A stretch of DNA of 64,000 bases from positions 558,001 through 622,000 of the forward strand of contig NZ_BAABBO010000001.1 of assembly GCF_039538005.1 (NCBI RefSeq), written 5' to 3'. Below, one piece after another: positions 47,868 through 57,305 of the stretch. The position numbers and the translations under genes are program-made. The notes under the pieces were generated by a model. The model made no database searches and was not told the DNA's origin. It was given only the letters and a program-made list of their open reading frames with translations. The stretch's first letter is position 1; every line of letters begins with the position of its first letter. This stretch comes from Allohahella marinimesophila (GTDB taxonomy: Bacteria > Pseudomonadota > Gammaproteobacteria > Pseudomonadales > Oleiphilaceae).

Positions 47868-50591
47868 TTGATTACGACCTCCACACTTTCCCGCGCCGGT
47901 ATCCTGACCGGACTGTTTGCCTCGTTGCTGATGGCCTCCACAGCGGCTTTCGCTGTCGACACTGATGGCGACGGTATCGATGACGACGTTGAAACCGCGC
48001 TCGGCATGTTCCCTAACCGTACCGATTCCGATTCCGATACCATCCCGGATTCGATTGAGATCGGCTCAGTTTCACAGCCTTTCGACACAGATGGCGACGG
48101 CGTCATCGACGCCTTGGACGATGACAGCGACAACGATGGCATATCGGACAGAGAAGAAGGCTCTGGTGACGTCGATGGCGATGGAATCCTGAACTTCCGA
48201 GATCTGGATAGTGATGGCGACGGTGTCAGCGATACTGCCGAAGGCACTGGCGACGCAGATTTGGATGGCGTGCCAGATTTTCTCGACCGATCCTCTGACG
48301 AGGATGGTGACGGGATTCCCGATGTCTTCGAGGGTACTGAAGAGTCGGATGATGATCCACTGGTCGACGCCCTCGATACCGATTCAGATGGCGATGGTAT
48401 TCCGGACAGCGTGGAAGCCGGTCTCAGCGCCGAGCAACTGGCGACGGATTCTGACGGCGATGGCCTCATTGACGTGTTCGACGCCGATAATAGTAATGTA
48501 CTCGACGCCGATGGCGACGGTGTCATAGACGCCTACAACTTCCCTGACGCCGATGGCGATGGGATCCCCGACTACAGGGAAAAGGACAGCGATAACGATG
48601 GAATCCCTGACCGCATAGAGTTTGGCTTTGCCGATCTGGATAGCGATGGCGATGGTCTTGATGATGCGATCGATGTCGATGTGACGGGCGGAACCGACCT
48701 GGACGGTGACGGCGTAGATGACGCTGCTTCTGGTCTGGACAGTGATGGCGACGGTCTGCCCGATTATCGGGATCTCGATTCGGATAACGATGGTATTGCC
48801 GATCTTATCGAAGTCTTCCAGAGCTTTGAGGCGCTCGCCGACGCCAACAAGAACGGTATTCAGGATCTTTTCGATGCAGGTGTCTCGATGGGGCTGATCC
48901 GTGTGGATGCCAATGACGACGACATTGACGACACGAACCGTCTACCGGATACCGATGGTGATGGCTTGCCTGACTTCCGGGATCTGGATTCCGATAATGA
49001 TGGTGTTTTTGATGTCGTCGAAGGCGGCAGTCAGGACGTCAACCAGGATGCAGTCATCGATAGCGAGGTCGTACTTGTGACAGCGCCACCAGACAGTGAT
49101 AACGCCGTGGATTTCGACAGTACTGGCGCGCTCGTCGGGCCAGATTACCGTGATGTCGACAGCAATGGCGATGGTGTATACGACATTGCCGGAACGCCGT
49201 TCGCGAGCTTTGACGCCAATGGCGACGGTCGGATCGATCTCACGGTCGACGCTGATCGAGATGGTATTGATGACAGCGTGGATCGAGGGCTGGGCGAATT
49301 TGGTCATGGTGGCGATGCCGATGGCGATGGCCTCTTTAACGATGAAGACGCCGACGACGATAACGACGGCCTGCCGGATATTTTCGAAGGCAATGTGGAT
49401 ACCGATGGTGATGGCATCGTGGACCGGCTCGACAGGGATAGCGACAACGATGGCCTCGAAGACTCCCGAGAGGCGAACCTGCTACCGCCTCTGAATGCCG
49501 ATATCAATAGTAATGGACTCGATGATGCCTACGATATCGAAGTCAACGGCAGCAGTGATACGGACGACAACGGACTGGATGATAATATTCCGCTAGTCGA
49601 TACCGATGGCGATGGTGTCGAGGACCGCCTGGATACCGATAGTGACGGTGACACGATCACTGACCTGATCGAGCAAAGTGGTCTGGTGCTGTTCGGGCGG
49701 GATGTAGATCGCGATGGCATCGACGATGCGACGGATGTTGATCAAACAAGAGGTGTGGACGAGAACATGAATGGAATCGACGATCGGTATGATCGCGTCA
49801 TCGACACTGATGGCGATGGCCTCGAGAACTACAGGGATCGGGATAGCGACAATGACGGGCTTGAAGATGGCCAGGAAAATGTCGACTTCAACCAGGACGG
49901 TATTCCTGACCGATTGCAGGTGACCCCGAAAATACAGACCGCTGTAGGCGGCACCGGCTCGATTGGTGCTTTGCCGCTCTTGTCTATGTTCGGCTTCGGC
50001 TTGTTGGTGTTCGCCCTGGGAGCGGGGCGCGCGCAGGCTGCCCAACCAGGCTGTTTCAATGAACAGGGCGACGGTTCCGAAGAACCGATGTTTCAGCTGT
50101 CGGCCGCCTGTACCTACCTGGGAGCATCCATGGGAATGTCTACCCTGGAGCCGGAAACGAAGGGCACTGGTTTTCGCCTCATCGAGGACGGTGACCTCGC
50201 CTGGAAAGTCTTCGGTGGGGTGCAGTTTCATCGGAACTTCTTTGCTGAAGTTCTGTACAGCGTGCTTGGCGACGCAGAGGTAAGGTCCATCAACCCGAAT
50301 GCCGGGTCAGCGGCAATCAGCTACGCAGCGCCGGCTGTCATGGCAGGATTCCTGCTCAATGGGAACCGAAAGAGTTGGGATCTGTTTGCAAAGGTCGGGG
50401 TGTCTACGTTGATGACCGATTCTGACAGCAGCCGGATCGCTGTCGAGGAAGATAGCAGCCTGCAGCTGGCCTGGGCAGGCGGATTGCTATACCACATCAC
50501 GCCAGGGTTGAGCGTGCGTGGCGAATTCGAACAGTTCAGTGAGGATGCCTCCAGCATGACACTCGGCATCTCTCAGGCTCTGAAATTCTAG
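47868..50591 (+). CDS. Thrombospondin type 3 repeat protein fused to outer-membrane beta-barrel
   Basis: 907 aa from TTG 47868; two in-frame stops just upstream leave no earlier start. Signal peptide about 1-29 (ILTGLFASLLMASTAAFA). Residues about 30-680 are TSP3/EF-like calcium repeats (DTDGDGIDD, DSDNDGIPD, DLDSDNDG), about 25 or more, very Asp-rich. Residues about 697-720 (GSIGALPLLSMFGFGLLVFA then LGAGRAQAA) look like a C-terminal sorting signal or an internal signal peptide. Residues about 725-907 have alternating beta strands and end in Phe (ISQALKF), as in an eight-stranded OmpA/OmpW-like barrel. It is probably a calcium-dependent surface or periplasmic protein with a membrane barrel. 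Confidence 0.82.
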   Translation: MITTSTLSRAGILTGLFASLLMASTAAFAVDTDGDGIDDDVETALGMFPNRTDSDSDTIPDSIEIGSVSQPFDTDGDGVIDALDDDSDNDGISDREEGSGDVDGDGILNFRDLDSDGDGVSDTAEGTGDADLDGVPDFLDRSSDEDGDGIPDVFEGTEESDDDPLVDALDTDSDGDGIPDSVEAGLSAEQLATDSDGDGLIDVFDADNSNVLDADGDGVIDAYNFPDADGDGIPDYREKDSDNDGIPDRIEFGFADLDSDGDGLDDAIDVDVTGGTDLDGDGVDDAASGLDSDGDGLPDYRDLDSDNDGIADLIEVFQSFEALADANKNGIQDLFDAGVSMGLIRVDANDDDIDDTNRLPDTDGDGLPDFRDLDSDNDGVFDVVEGGSQDVNQDAVIDSEVVLVTAPPDSDNAVDFDSTGALVGPDYRDVDSNGDGVYDIAGTPFASFDANGDGRIDLTVDADRDGIDDSVDRGLGEFGHGGDADGDGLFNDEDADDDNDGLPDIFEGNVDTDGDGIVDRLDRDSDNDGLEDSREANLLPPLNADINSNGLDDAYDIEVNGSSDTDDNGLDDNIPLVDTDGDGVEDRLDTDSDGDTITDLIEQSGLVLFGRDVDRDGIDDATDVDQTRGVDENMNGIDDRYDRVIDTDGDGLENYRDRDSDNDGLEDGQENVDFNQDGIPDRLQVTPKIQTAVGGTGSIGALPLLSMFGFGLLVFALGAGRAQAAQPGCFNEQGDGSEEPMFQLSAACTYLGASMGMSTLEPETKGTGFRLIEDGDLAWKVFGGVQFHRNFFAEVLYSVLGDAEVRSINPNAGSAAISYAAPAVMAGFLLNGNRKSWDLFAKVGVSTLMTDSDSSRIAVEEDSSLQLAWAGGLLYHITPGLSVRGEFEQFSEDASSMTLGISQALKF

Positions 50592-50633
50592 CCCTGCCAC
50601 CGGAGCAGGACTAAATCAGGCGCTGATTAGAGG

Positions 50634-52499
50634 TCAGCGTCCAAAGTTGTAGCTGAATTTAACGTCGATAGTGTCGATGCCCAACTCTGGCGGAATAACC
50701 GGGAAGGGCGTTGCCCGCTCTACCGCTGACTGCATTTCCTTGTTCAGCAGGTTGTGACGCGTCTCCTTCAACAGCTTGGTATTCACGATCGAACCATCAG
50801 CGGCCACGATAATTTCAATTTCCGCTTCACCTTCCTGCCGCAGGTTTTTTGCCCAGAGCGGGTACTCGATGGTGGCAAGAATCTTGGTGCGCACAAGGTC
50901 GGCATATTCAGCGACCTTGCCCGCCCGATCAGGACCACTGACAGACTGCTGCTTCACCAGGGTCAGCTCTGGCGGCATGACAGGTTGAGGTGGGAGTTGG
51001 GCAACTGTGCCAGAGCTGCTGTCTGGCTGACGGGTACTTTTCAGATCGAATGAATAGGCAATGGGTACGGTGACCGAGTTTCTTCCCGACGCCCCGTAAG
51101 GACCGGCCTGATTGACCGTGGAAATGACTTCCTGCACCAGAAGGTTGTGCTGCGCACCTTCCACAACTTCAGTGCCTATGACGTTACCTGCCTTATCGAG
51201 CGTCGCCAGAATTCTGATATTGCCTTCACGGCCAAATTCTCGAGCCCATTCGGGATACTTGATATTCGACAACACCGTACGCTGAACCTGCCAGATGTAC
51301 ATCGCCTGGTCGTAATCTTTTTGCAGGCCTGCCAACTTCTCCTGCTGCAGGCGCTGGGCTTCTGCTTCAGCGCGTGCCTGCGCTGCGGCTTCCTCTCGGG
51401 CGCGTTCAGCCGCCGCTTCTGCCTGAGCAGCGGCCTCCTGACGCGCCCGCTCTGCATCTGCAGCGACTCGTCGAGCCCCTTCAGCATCAGTTCGATCTGA
51501 AGCTTCGCGGGTTTCTGCTTCAGCAGTGGTACGTTCCTGCTGCTTCAGGCGTTTCAATACCCGCTCTTCATCCTGTTTTTTAACTCGCTTGCTCTGCTCC
51601 AGCGCCTGAGCCGCTGCAAGCTGGGCCTTGCGCTCGGCTGCGCTCGCAACCGCTGCTGCTGCAGCTGCGGCCTTCTCCGCAGCTAACTTGGCAGTAGCCG
51701 CAGCCTCTGCGCGCTGCTTTGCAGCCAGCTCGTCTTCACGGCGTTTCTTCTCGGCAGCCTGTTGTTCAGCAGCCAGCCGCTCACGTTCGGCCTGGCGCTC
51801 GGCTTCAGCACGGGCTTTTTTCGCAGCACTCTCGCTTTCCTTTTGCTGCCACTGTGTCACCAGCGCTGCGCGTTTTGGATCTGTGCGAAATTCTGCAAAG
51901 TCCTGCACCAGCGCTGCGTTGTCTGTGGCTGTAGCCTGTGAACCGGCCAGCATGGCTGCCTTGAAGTCCCGAGAAGGCGCAGAGGGCCCTACCCAGACAT
52001 TCACGATGTAGTTGAAGAGCGCCTTGTTTGGCGTGGTCAGCACGGTTTCGCTATTCAGTTCGATTCTGGTGCCACGACCGGGCAGATAGGCCACTTCGAT
52101 AGTGTCACCCACTTCAAGAGGTTCTTTGGCCAGACTGAAAAACTTCAGCAGCGCATCGATATCTGGCGACTGACCTGAAAGCTCATTGTTGATAGATACA
52201 TCCCGTGTCCAGATCTGTGAAAAACCGATGCTGGTCCAGTTGCCACTCACTATTTTCATGACGGCGACTGCGCGGCCATCCCCATCCACCAAATCGCTGC
52301 CAGAGCTCACTGGGGTGTCCGTATACAGGGCGACAATATAATACGGTTTGCCAAGCTGCTCGTACGTGGCGATGCCGTTCAGCTGCAAACCTTCAAGGCT
52401 TGCGGCTCTGGCCTGCATTGACAACATGAGCGTAAAGCCAGCGATAAGCAGGCTCAGAGTCTGCAGAAACTGTGAAAGTGAGAAGACGCGTACGCGCAT
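50634..52499 (-). CDS. Chalcone-isomerase-like / coiled-coil / double TonB C-terminal protein
   Basis: 621 aa. A cleavable signal or anchor (LSLLIAGFTLMLSMQARA) is followed by a chalcone-isomerase-like domain of about 160 aa (LEGLQLNGIATYEQLGKPYYIVALY, DVSINNELSGQSPDIDALLKFF, YLPGRGTRIELNSE). Residues about 210-400 are an Ala/Glu/Arg/Gln-rich coiled coil of TolA type. Then come two TonB C-terminal-like domains, one near 400-490 (YPEWAREFGREGNIRILATLDKAGN) and one near 535-621 (YPLWAKNLRQEGEAEIEIIVAADGS). Fusions of this kind suggest energy or structural coupling at the cell envelope, but neither ExbB/ExbD nor a clear transmembrane anchor is in the window. Divergent from the DUF1631 gene. Confidence 0.85.
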   Translation of the reverse strand: MRVRVFSLSQFLQTLSLLIAGFTLMLSMQARAASLEGLQLNGIATYEQLGKPYYIVALYTDTPVSSGSDLVDGDGRAVAVMKIVSGNWTSIGFSQIWTRDVSINNELSGQSPDIDALLKFFSLAKEPLEVGDTIEVAYLPGRGTRIELNSETVLTTPNKALFNYIVNVWVGPSAPSRDFKAAMLAGSQATATDNAALVQDFAEFRTDPKRAALVTQWQQKESESAAKKARAEAERQAERERLAAEQQAAEKKRREDELAAKQRAEAAATAKLAAEKAAAAAAAVASAAERKAQLAAAQALEQSKRVKKQDEERVLKRLKQQERTTAEAETREASDRTDAEGARRVAADAERARQEAAAQAEAAAERAREEAAAQARAEAEAQRLQQEKLAGLQKDYDQAMYIWQVQRTVLSNIKYPEWAREFGREGNIRILATLDKAGNVIGTEVVEGAQHNLLVQEVISTVNQAGPYGASGRNSVTVPIAYSFDLKSTRQPDSSSGTVAQLPPQPVMPPELTLVKQQSVSGPDRAGKVAEYADLVRTKILATIEYPLWAKNLRQEGEAEIEIIVAADGSIVNTKLLKETRHNLLNKEMQSAVERATPFPVIPPELGIDTIDVKFSYNFGR

Positions 52500-52733
52500 A
52501 AATGCATCGATCCTTAAACTGGTACTGATATGAGATTACACCATAATCAGTAAAGCGGCCTTCCGAACTACAAATGAGCACACATCGAAACGAACTGTGA
52601 TACTCCCCGTAAATCAAATGGGTGCGGGAGACAACGAGATTTTCTCGCAAGTAGGCAGATCCGTACCCAGTATGGAAAGGCTGACATTCGAAAGCAACTA
52701 CAGCGAAAGCAGCTAGACTGTATCCAATGAACA

Positions 52734-54701
52734 GTGCCCACCGACCATGAACAGACCACAGTGAATTTACCGCAAGCCCCTGGGCCAGACACGCCTGGCC
52801 AAATCAGCACGTCGGCCGAAGAAGGACAGCAGGGTCAGTCCCTGAAAGAGTTGGCGGCGAATCTCAGTGAAGCGCTCATGCGTGCAGAATTCAGCGAAAC
52901 CCGCGATCTGCTGGCGATCCCCAATGAACTCATGCGAGCGCCGGTGCCGGACGCGCGCACCGCAGGCACCGAGGTGGATCAGACTTCCCGTCACGAATTG
53001 GCCCGCTCGCTCGCTGAAGCCAGCTTACGCGCTGAAGGCAGTCTCACCAATCTGTGTGAAGACTGGATAGAGCGGCACGACTATTTCGACCGCCTGCTGG
53101 CGAACAGTCTCGTGTTCATCGAACGCATCTGTACCCAGTGGTCAGGGCAGAGCGGGCTCGAAGATGCCGTGCGTACGGCCCTGCTCAAACGCCGCTTCGT
53201 ATTTGCAGCACTACTCATCGACCAACCGGAGTTCATACTCGACCCGTCCCACCCGGTAGCACAGCTGCTCAACTTCGTAGAGCAGTTATTTGCCGGCTGG
53301 GAATCGGCGCAGGGTCCGGCACCCGGTTTCGTCTCCCGGGCCTTTGATACTTTGCAGAATCTGCTCGACGACGATCACGTGCTGCAGCACGAGCAGCAGG
53401 TCCGCACGCTCGAGCAGGTGCGAACTGAATGGCAGCGGGAACAGAAGCGTCGGCAGATCCTGGAACAGCGACTGACAGACTCTGAACTTGGCCAGGATCT
53501 GAGTATGCAGGCCGAGTCGCTTGTCGCCCAGCGGCTCAATGCCGTGGCATCGCATTTCCAGTTACCAGTGCAGGTCATCGAATTTCTGCAGGGGGTATGG
53601 CAGGACTCCATGCTGCTCGCCTGTCGTCAACATGGTCCAGAGAGTAAGCAGTACCGAGACATGCATGTACTCTGCGACCGGATGGTCTTCGCCTTTCGTG
53701 AAATCGAGTCCGAACTGCAGCGGCAGAAACTGTTCGGCTTTGCTGCAGCCTTATCGACGGAGGTCGGTCAACGACTTGGCAGCCTCGATAATGATGCAGG
53801 ACGCAAGAGCAGCGTTCTGGCGACCTTTGATGCAGCGCTTCAGGACATACTTCGGGGCAAGGAACTCGAGCGCCAGCCCTGGCCGGTGCTCGCCGCAGCT
53901 CAGCGCGGTCGAGCCGCCGAATCTGCAGTTAATGGCGCTGCTTCAGGGAACGATGACGTGGCGGTGGACGCGGCGAAACTCATGCAAAAGCTGGGGCCCA
54001 GTTGGTTCAGGCGAGGCGACAGGTTGTGCAAGGCGCTCATTTATCTCCCCTGGCAACAGGCCATTCTCTGGAGCGACTTTGCTGGCCGCAAGGTGCTGAC
54101 GGAGCCGCTTGCCGAAGTGCTGGCGGAAGCCGAGAAGGGCATTCTCACTGCAGAAGCGGGCGCTGTTCCACTGTATGCCGTAGCCAGACGCGTCGGCCTG
54201 CGAACCGTTCAGGCCTATCTGGATCAGAAGGTACAGGCGTCGGAACGATTCGCTGCTGAAAAGGTTCAGCGCGAAACTGCGCGCGAGAAGGCGCAGGCTG
54301 AAGCGGCAGCCATACTGCTGGCTCGGGAAAACGCGCAGGCGAGGGCTGACGAGGAAAAAGCCGAAGCTGCCAGGCAGATGCAGCAGGCCGAACTCGATTC
54401 CGAAGCGAAGGCTGAGCTTCAGCTTCTGCAGGCTGCCCGTGAGCAGATCGATGCCATTCATCTGGGCGGTAGTGTGCAGATCAGGAAGAACGGGGAAATG
54501 GTCAACGGGAAACTTGCCGTACGCCTCAATGCGACTGGCAAACTGATATTCGTGAACGATCTCGGGCTGAAGCTCGAGGAAATACTGCGGGATGACGCCG
54601 TGCAGAGACTGCTCGACGGTGACATAATCATACGCGATGCAGGTCAGGCTTTCGAAGCCCGGCTGGCCAGAGCTGTCGGTCGCATCGGCGTCCGCAACTA
54701 G
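52734..54701 (+). CDS. DUF1631 family protein
   Basis: 655 aa from GTG 52734; there is no ATG nearby in frame. The helical, soluble protein matches DUF1631 (PF07793) with motifs VIEFLQGVWQDSMLLACRQHGPESKQYRDM, LGPSWFRRGDRLCKALIYLPWQQAILWSDFAGRKV. A long acidic/helical middle (LEQVRTEWQREQKRRQILEQRL) and a charged helix at 480-560 precede a C-terminal LRLN-like small fold (VQIRKNGEMVNGKLAVRLNATGKLIFVND). DUF1631 proteins commonly neighbour PilZ genes and are implicated in c-di-GMP-related surface behaviour; function is not established. A PilZ gene follows 38 nt later, suggesting a pair. Confidence 0.85.
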   Translation: MPTDHEQTTVNLPQAPGPDTPGQISTSAEEGQQGQSLKELAANLSEALMRAEFSETRDLLAIPNELMRAPVPDARTAGTEVDQTSRHELARSLAEASLRAEGSLTNLCEDWIERHDYFDRLLANSLVFIERICTQWSGQSGLEDAVRTALLKRRFVFAALLIDQPEFILDPSHPVAQLLNFVEQLFAGWESAQGPAPGFVSRAFDTLQNLLDDDHVLQHEQQVRTLEQVRTEWQREQKRRQILEQRLTDSELGQDLSMQAESLVAQRLNAVASHFQLPVQVIEFLQGVWQDSMLLACRQHGPESKQYRDMHVLCDRMVFAFREIESELQRQKLFGFAAALSTEVGQRLGSLDNDAGRKSSVLATFDAALQDILRGKELERQPWPVLAAAQRGRAAESAVNGAASGNDDVAVDAAKLMQKLGPSWFRRGDRLCKALIYLPWQQAILWSDFAGRKVLTEPLAEVLAEAEKGILTAEAGAVPLYAVARRVGLRTVQAYLDQKVQASERFAAEKVQRETAREKAQAEAAAILLARENAQARADEEKAEAARQMQQAELDSEAKAELQLLQAAREQIDAIHLGGSVQIRKNGEMVNGKLAVRLNATGKLIFVNDLGLKLEEILRDDAVQRLLDGDIIIRDAGQAFEARLARAVGRIGVRN

Positions 54702-54739
54702 CGGCAGGCAACTGCTGCAGTCCAACACTGGAGACTGAA

Positions 54740-55150
54740 ATGTCGTTTTCCGAAGGCCCTCTGCAGGATAATCAGCGCAGCGAACCAAGACTGCCGCATT
54801 ACGAAACGGTGTATGTCGAAATCATCGGCAATTGTGCGATGGAAAGCGAGCAGATCGAACCTGAGGTAGCTGCTTCTGAAACCATTGACGTGTCAGCCAA
54901 CGGACTGCAGGTCAGGTTTCCAAAGCCGCTTCAGGTTGGCACCATCCTGCAGCTCTGCATCGTCCGCGAACGAACCGGCGACAAGTTTGAGCTTGCATCG
55001 GAGGTAAAGTGGCAACGTCGTCTGCCAGGCACTGCGGGGTGGCTTGTGGGATTCAGACTGTTCGAATCCGATGATACGTCAATAGTTGACTGGAAACTTG
55101 CCGTGGCCGCCATGCTCGGACAGGAGCACGACGACCACGTTACTGGCTGA
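54740..55150 (+). CDS. PilZ-domain protein (c-di-GMP receptor candidate)
   Basis: 136 aa. It contains the two c-di-GMP motifs: RxxxR (R13-R17 in QRSEPRLP) and DxSxxG (DVSANGLQVRF, residues 50-55). The rest is a six-stranded barrel (VGTILQLCIVRERTG, KFELASEVKWQRRLPGTAGWLVGFRLF). No membrane part. It probably changes conformation on c-di-GMP binding and acts on an unknown partner, perhaps the DUF1631 protein just upstream on the same strand. It ends 10 nt from the convergent lipoprotein hydrolase gene. Confidence 0.92.
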   Translation: MSFSEGPLQDNQRSEPRLPHYETVYVEIIGNCAMESEQIEPEVAASETIDVSANGLQVRFPKPLQVGTILQLCIVRERTGDKFELASEVKWQRRLPGTAGWLVGFRLFESDDTSIVDWKLAVAAMLGQEHDDHVTG

Positions 55151-55160
55151 GGATCCGAGC

Positions 55161-56282
55161 TTACTCCAGATCCCTCTCCATCCGTTTGACGTCTTCTTCA
55201 GACAGTTCCTGAAATTCATTGCTGTCATTGATGAGCGATTCGAGATCTTCGCTACTGGTATTATTGATCGAACGAAAGGTGTCTTCCTCCGCGTCACCTG
55301 CGCCAGGCGCATCGGCCAGGAAAGTGATGGCATCGGATACGGTCTGGAAGGGTATTTCTTCCATAGGCATATGACCAACCTCGGGATAGGTGATCAGCTT
55401 GACGTTGCGCAGATCAGCCATCCAGCGCTCTGACTGGCTTAGTGGCGTCCACTCATCCTCTTCGCCCCACATCAGCAATGTAGGTGCCTTGACGCCGCTG
55501 AAGCTCATGTCGGTGCCATCTGCCTTGTCTTCACCGAGCATCTGCAGTGTTTTCACATAGAGCGGCTTCGCACCTTCGCGCTGCGCCATGTGAACGTAGC
55601 GATACAGGTTTTCCTCAGTGAGCTTCGACGGATCGCCATAGTTTTTCTTTACGTTCCTTGTAATCATGAAGGGCGGTTGGAAAACCTTCATGATGGAGCC
55701 AACGACGGGCGTTGAAGCCATCTTGAATACCAGGGGGCGTTCTCCCTGCGAATAACCGGAAGGATCGATCAATATCAGCCGGTCGACCTTTTCAGGATGG
55801 TCGACTGCGTAGCGGGCGCTCAGGTAGCCACCGAAGGAAGAGCCTGCCAGCGTGAAATGTTCGGCCTCCATATATTGAATGAAGTTCTGAAACACGCTGT
55901 ATACGAACTCGACATTGAAGTCATCGATGTTTTCGGGTCCACCCGTCAGTCCATAACCAGGCAGGTCGAGGGTGATGACACGATTACTTTTACGCAGTTC
56001 CTCCACCCAGCCATCCCAGGTATGCAGCGAGGAAAAGATGCCGTGGACGAGGATGATAACGGGGCCTTCACCCACATCCCGGTAGTGGATGCGCATGCCA
56101 CGTATTTGCAGGAACTCGGAGTCCTCATTGATATACTGCTCTTCCAGATCGACTGGCGGAATTCCGCCGAAGCCCATAGCGTTCGATAAGGTCTGGCTGG
56201 CTTTCATCGACTCGCAGCCTGTGCTGAGCAGCAAGCCGAACAACAGGCCGAAGGTCGCCAGGGCGCGAGTGGTGACGGACAT
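55161..56282 (-). CDS. Lipoprotein alpha/beta hydrolase
   Basis: 373 aa from ATG 56282 (an earlier frame opens at 56321). The N-terminus MSVTTRALATFGLLFGLLL ends in a lipobox (LSTGC), so it is probably outer-membrane or periplasm anchored. An alpha/beta hydrolase core has the oxyanion region (VILVHGIFSSLHTWDG), the nucleophile Ser in AGSSFGGYLSARYA, the acid in MWGEEDEWTPL and the His in YPEVGHMPMEE. The C-terminal tail (EDTFRSINNTSSEDLESLIND) is acidic and probably disordered. Substrate unknown: an esterase or lipase acting on envelope lipids is likely. 154 nt separates it from fabI upstream. Confidence 0.9.
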   Translation of the reverse strand: MSVTTRALATFGLLFGLLLSTGCESMKASQTLSNAMGFGGIPPVDLEEQYINEDSEFLQIRGMRIHYRDVGEGPVIILVHGIFSSLHTWDGWVEELRKSNRVITLDLPGYGLTGGPENIDDFNVEFVYSVFQNFIQYMEAEHFTLAGSSFGGYLSARYAVDHPEKVDRLILIDPSGYSQGERPLVFKMASTPVVGSIMKVFQPPFMITRNVKKNYGDPSKLTEENLYRYVHMAQREGAKPLYVKTLQMLGEDKADGTDMSFSGVKAPTLLMWGEEDEWTPLSQSERWMADLRNVKLITYPEVGHMPMEEIPFQTVSDAITFLADAPGAGDAEEDTFRSINNTSSEDLESLINDSNEFQELSEEDVKRMERDLE

Positions 56283-56436
56283 GGAGCCGCCATGGGTTCT
56301 GGGTGCAGTTGGTCTTGTCATTCAGCGTCTTGATAGCCGGCGGCGTTGGTTGATGATCATGAGATGATTGGTCATGAGTGAATGCAGCGAAGCAGGATGC
56401 TACCCCGTATGCGCGCCGTAAACAGTGATCTGTGGC

Positions 56437-57252
56437 TCAGTCTCCCGGCCCAGCCTTGCCTGAGTCGTCTTCTATCGCACCCATGGCGGAAAAACTGAAG
56501 CCGCCATCGACGAACATGATTTCGCCGGTCACACCGCTTGCCCAGTCCGAGCAGAGGAAGGTCGCCGCATTGCCGACCTCCTCGATGGTCACATTGCGTC
56601 GCATTGGCGTCTGTCGCTCGAACTCGTTCAGCATCTTGCGGAAGTTCTTGATACCTGAGGCCGCCAGCGTTCTGATCGGGCCCGCCGAGATGGCATTGAC
56701 CCGCATGCCGGATGGTCCAAGGCTTGCGGCAAGATAGCGTACGGAAGCTTCCAGACTGGCTTTGGCAAGGCCCATGACATTGTAATTGGGCATGGTCCGC
56801 TGTGAACCGAGATAGGTCAGCGTCAACAATGAGCCTTTCCTCGGCTCGAGCATGGGCCGCGCCGCTCTGGCCAGCGCAATGAAGCTGTAGACGCTGATAT
56901 CATGGGCGATGCGGAAACCTTCCCGCGTGGTGACGTCTGTGAAGTCGCCATCGAGCTGGTCGCCCGGCGCATAGCCTACGGAATGCACCAGGATATCGAA
57001 ACTTTCCCAGTGCTTGCCGAGATCCTGAAACAGGGTCTCGATCTGGGCATCGTCAGCCACATCGCAGGGAAAGGTGAGTGTGGAATCGTACTCGGCAGCA
57101 AACTTCTCCACCCGGCCCTGTAGCTTGTCATTCTGATAGGTCAGGGCGATTTCGGCGCCTTCCCTGTGAAAGGCATCCGCGATGCCCTTGGCGATGGATA
57201 ACTTGCTTGCCACGCCCACGATCAGTGCGCGTTTTCCACTCAGCAGTCCCAT
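56437..57252 (-). CDS. fabI: Enoyl-[acyl-carrier-protein] reductase (NADH), FabI type
   Basis: 271 aa. NADH-dependent last step of fatty-acid elongation. Signature: GKRALIVGVASKLSIAKGIADAFHREGAE (FabI-type GxxxxxS), SVGYAPGDQLDGDF, the catalytic Tyr-x6-Lys pair at Tyr157 and Lys164 (TMPNYNVMGLAKASLEASVR), Tyr147, and the helix GPIRTLAASGI. These residues match the E. coli numbering with one offset. Size fits FabI (about 262 aa) with a short C-terminal extension (DDSGKAGPGD). It follows yejF by 53 nt on the same strand. I recall the same yej-like transporter/fabI linkage from Pseudomonas aeruginosa. Confidence 0.97.
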   Translation of the reverse strand: MGLLSGKRALIVGVASKLSIAKGIADAFHREGAEIALTYQNDKLQGRVEKFAAEYDSTLTFPCDVADDAQIETLFQDLGKHWESFDILVHSVGYAPGDQLDGDFTDVTTREGFRIAHDISVYSFIALARAARPMLEPRKGSLLTLTYLGSQRTMPNYNVMGLAKASLEASVRYLAASLGPSGMRVNAISAGPIRTLAASGIKNFRKMLNEFERQTPMRRNVTIEEVGNAATFLCSDWASGVTGEIMFVDGGFSFSAMGAIEDDSGKAGPGD

Positions 57253-57305
57253 GATCTACTCCTTGTCTTGTTAGGTCGGTTTCAGGATTCCATGCCCGCG
57301 CTTGT

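Noticed and set aside
47201..48526. 441-aa Ser/Pro-rich reverse ORF
   Set aside because: It is the antisense of the YceI gene and the Asp-rich TSP3 repeats (GAT/GAC codons read backwards give Ser- and Pro-like runs).
47950..49900. Short direct DNA repeats resembling a CRISPR array
   Set aside because: They are the codon repeats of the TSP3 protein, in one open frame, without spaced unique sequences of constant length or cas genes.
50590..50630. Possible terminators between the TSP3 and TonB-like genes
   Set aside because: Two short stems (5-6 bp) exist here but none is followed by a T-run, so I do not call a terminator.
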